A stretch of DNA of 5,800 nt, from the NCBI GenBank assembly GCA_942491525.1, contig CALOBW010000038.1, positions 1 through 5,800 of the forward strand, given 5' to 3'. The position numbers were made by a program, and so were the translations under genes. How positions within the stretch are numbered: the first letter of the stretch is position 1; every line of letters starts with the position of its first letter. Positions 5,766-5,800 of this stretch are shown piece by piece. Below the pieces are notes generated by a model. The model was not told the origin of the DNA. It saw only the letters and a list, made by a program, of their open reading frames with translations, and searched no databases. This stretch comes from CAYWBU01 sp942491525 (lineage in GTDB: Bacteria; Desulfobacterota; Desulfomonilia; UBA1062).

Positions 5766-5800
5766 AGCCGCTCTCATCCCAGACCAGATACTCCCCGCGG
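5752..5800 (-). CDS. Possible C-terminal tail of a leftward gene
   Basis: Read leftward from the window edge, bases 5799-5755 encode RGEYLVWDESGFSWR, ending at TAG (5754-5752). The composition is protein-like and would overlap the end of the preceding gene by 14 bases in a convergent layout. Only 15 codons are visible and no family can be assigned. It could equally be non-coding sequence. Confidence 0.25.
   Translation of the reverse strand, partial: RGEYLVWDESGFSWR

Overview
The window looks like a chromosomal segment from a GC-rich proteobacterium. I lean towards Gammaproteobacteria because a full-length DbpA-type helicase, a TraB/PrgY-family membrane protein, a DUF2784 protein and strong Shine-Dalgarno sites occur together. 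That placement is an inference from protein character, not from a marker gene. Most of the window is ordinary host DNA. The exception is an AT-rich two-gene insert at about 756-2045.

Layout, left to right. (1) At 2-310 is the C-terminal end of a TraB/PrgY-family membrane protein. (2) At 327-348 is a perfect 16-bp palindrome followed by a T-run: a terminator, or an operator lying inside a promoter. (3) At 354-755 is a DUF2784 membrane protein whose last 100 bases are strikingly G/T-rich and contain a G-quadruplex-type motif. (4) At 822-2038 are two tightly coupled AT-rich genes. The first encodes an unrecognised 132-residue protein. The second encodes a protein of about 261 residues with the residue pattern of a PD-(D/E)XK nuclease. 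This pair is the best candidate for an undescribed system, most plausibly genome defence or a nuclease with a partner or immunity protein. (5) At 2046-4127, on the minus strand, is a likely operon: dbpA, then a single-RRM RNA-binding protein, then a small STAS/SpoIIAA-like protein. It converges on the AT-rich pair with only 7 bp between stop codons. (6) At 4218-4263 is a near-consensus promoter whose -10 lies inside an 8-bp-arm inverted repeat. It drives (7) a rightward pair at 4273-5765: a nitronate monooxygenase-family flavoprotein and a Nim-like FMN split-barrel protein. (8) The last 49 bases may hold the C-terminal tail of another leftward gene.

How the genes work together. The dbpA-RRM pair points to rRNA or RNA remodelling. 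The two flavoproteins suggest detoxification of nitro or nitronate compounds, probably controlled by a dimeric repressor encoded elsewhere. The AT-rich pair shows no functional link to its neighbours and looks horizontally acquired. No tRNA, rRNA, CRISPR array, transposase or integrase is visible.
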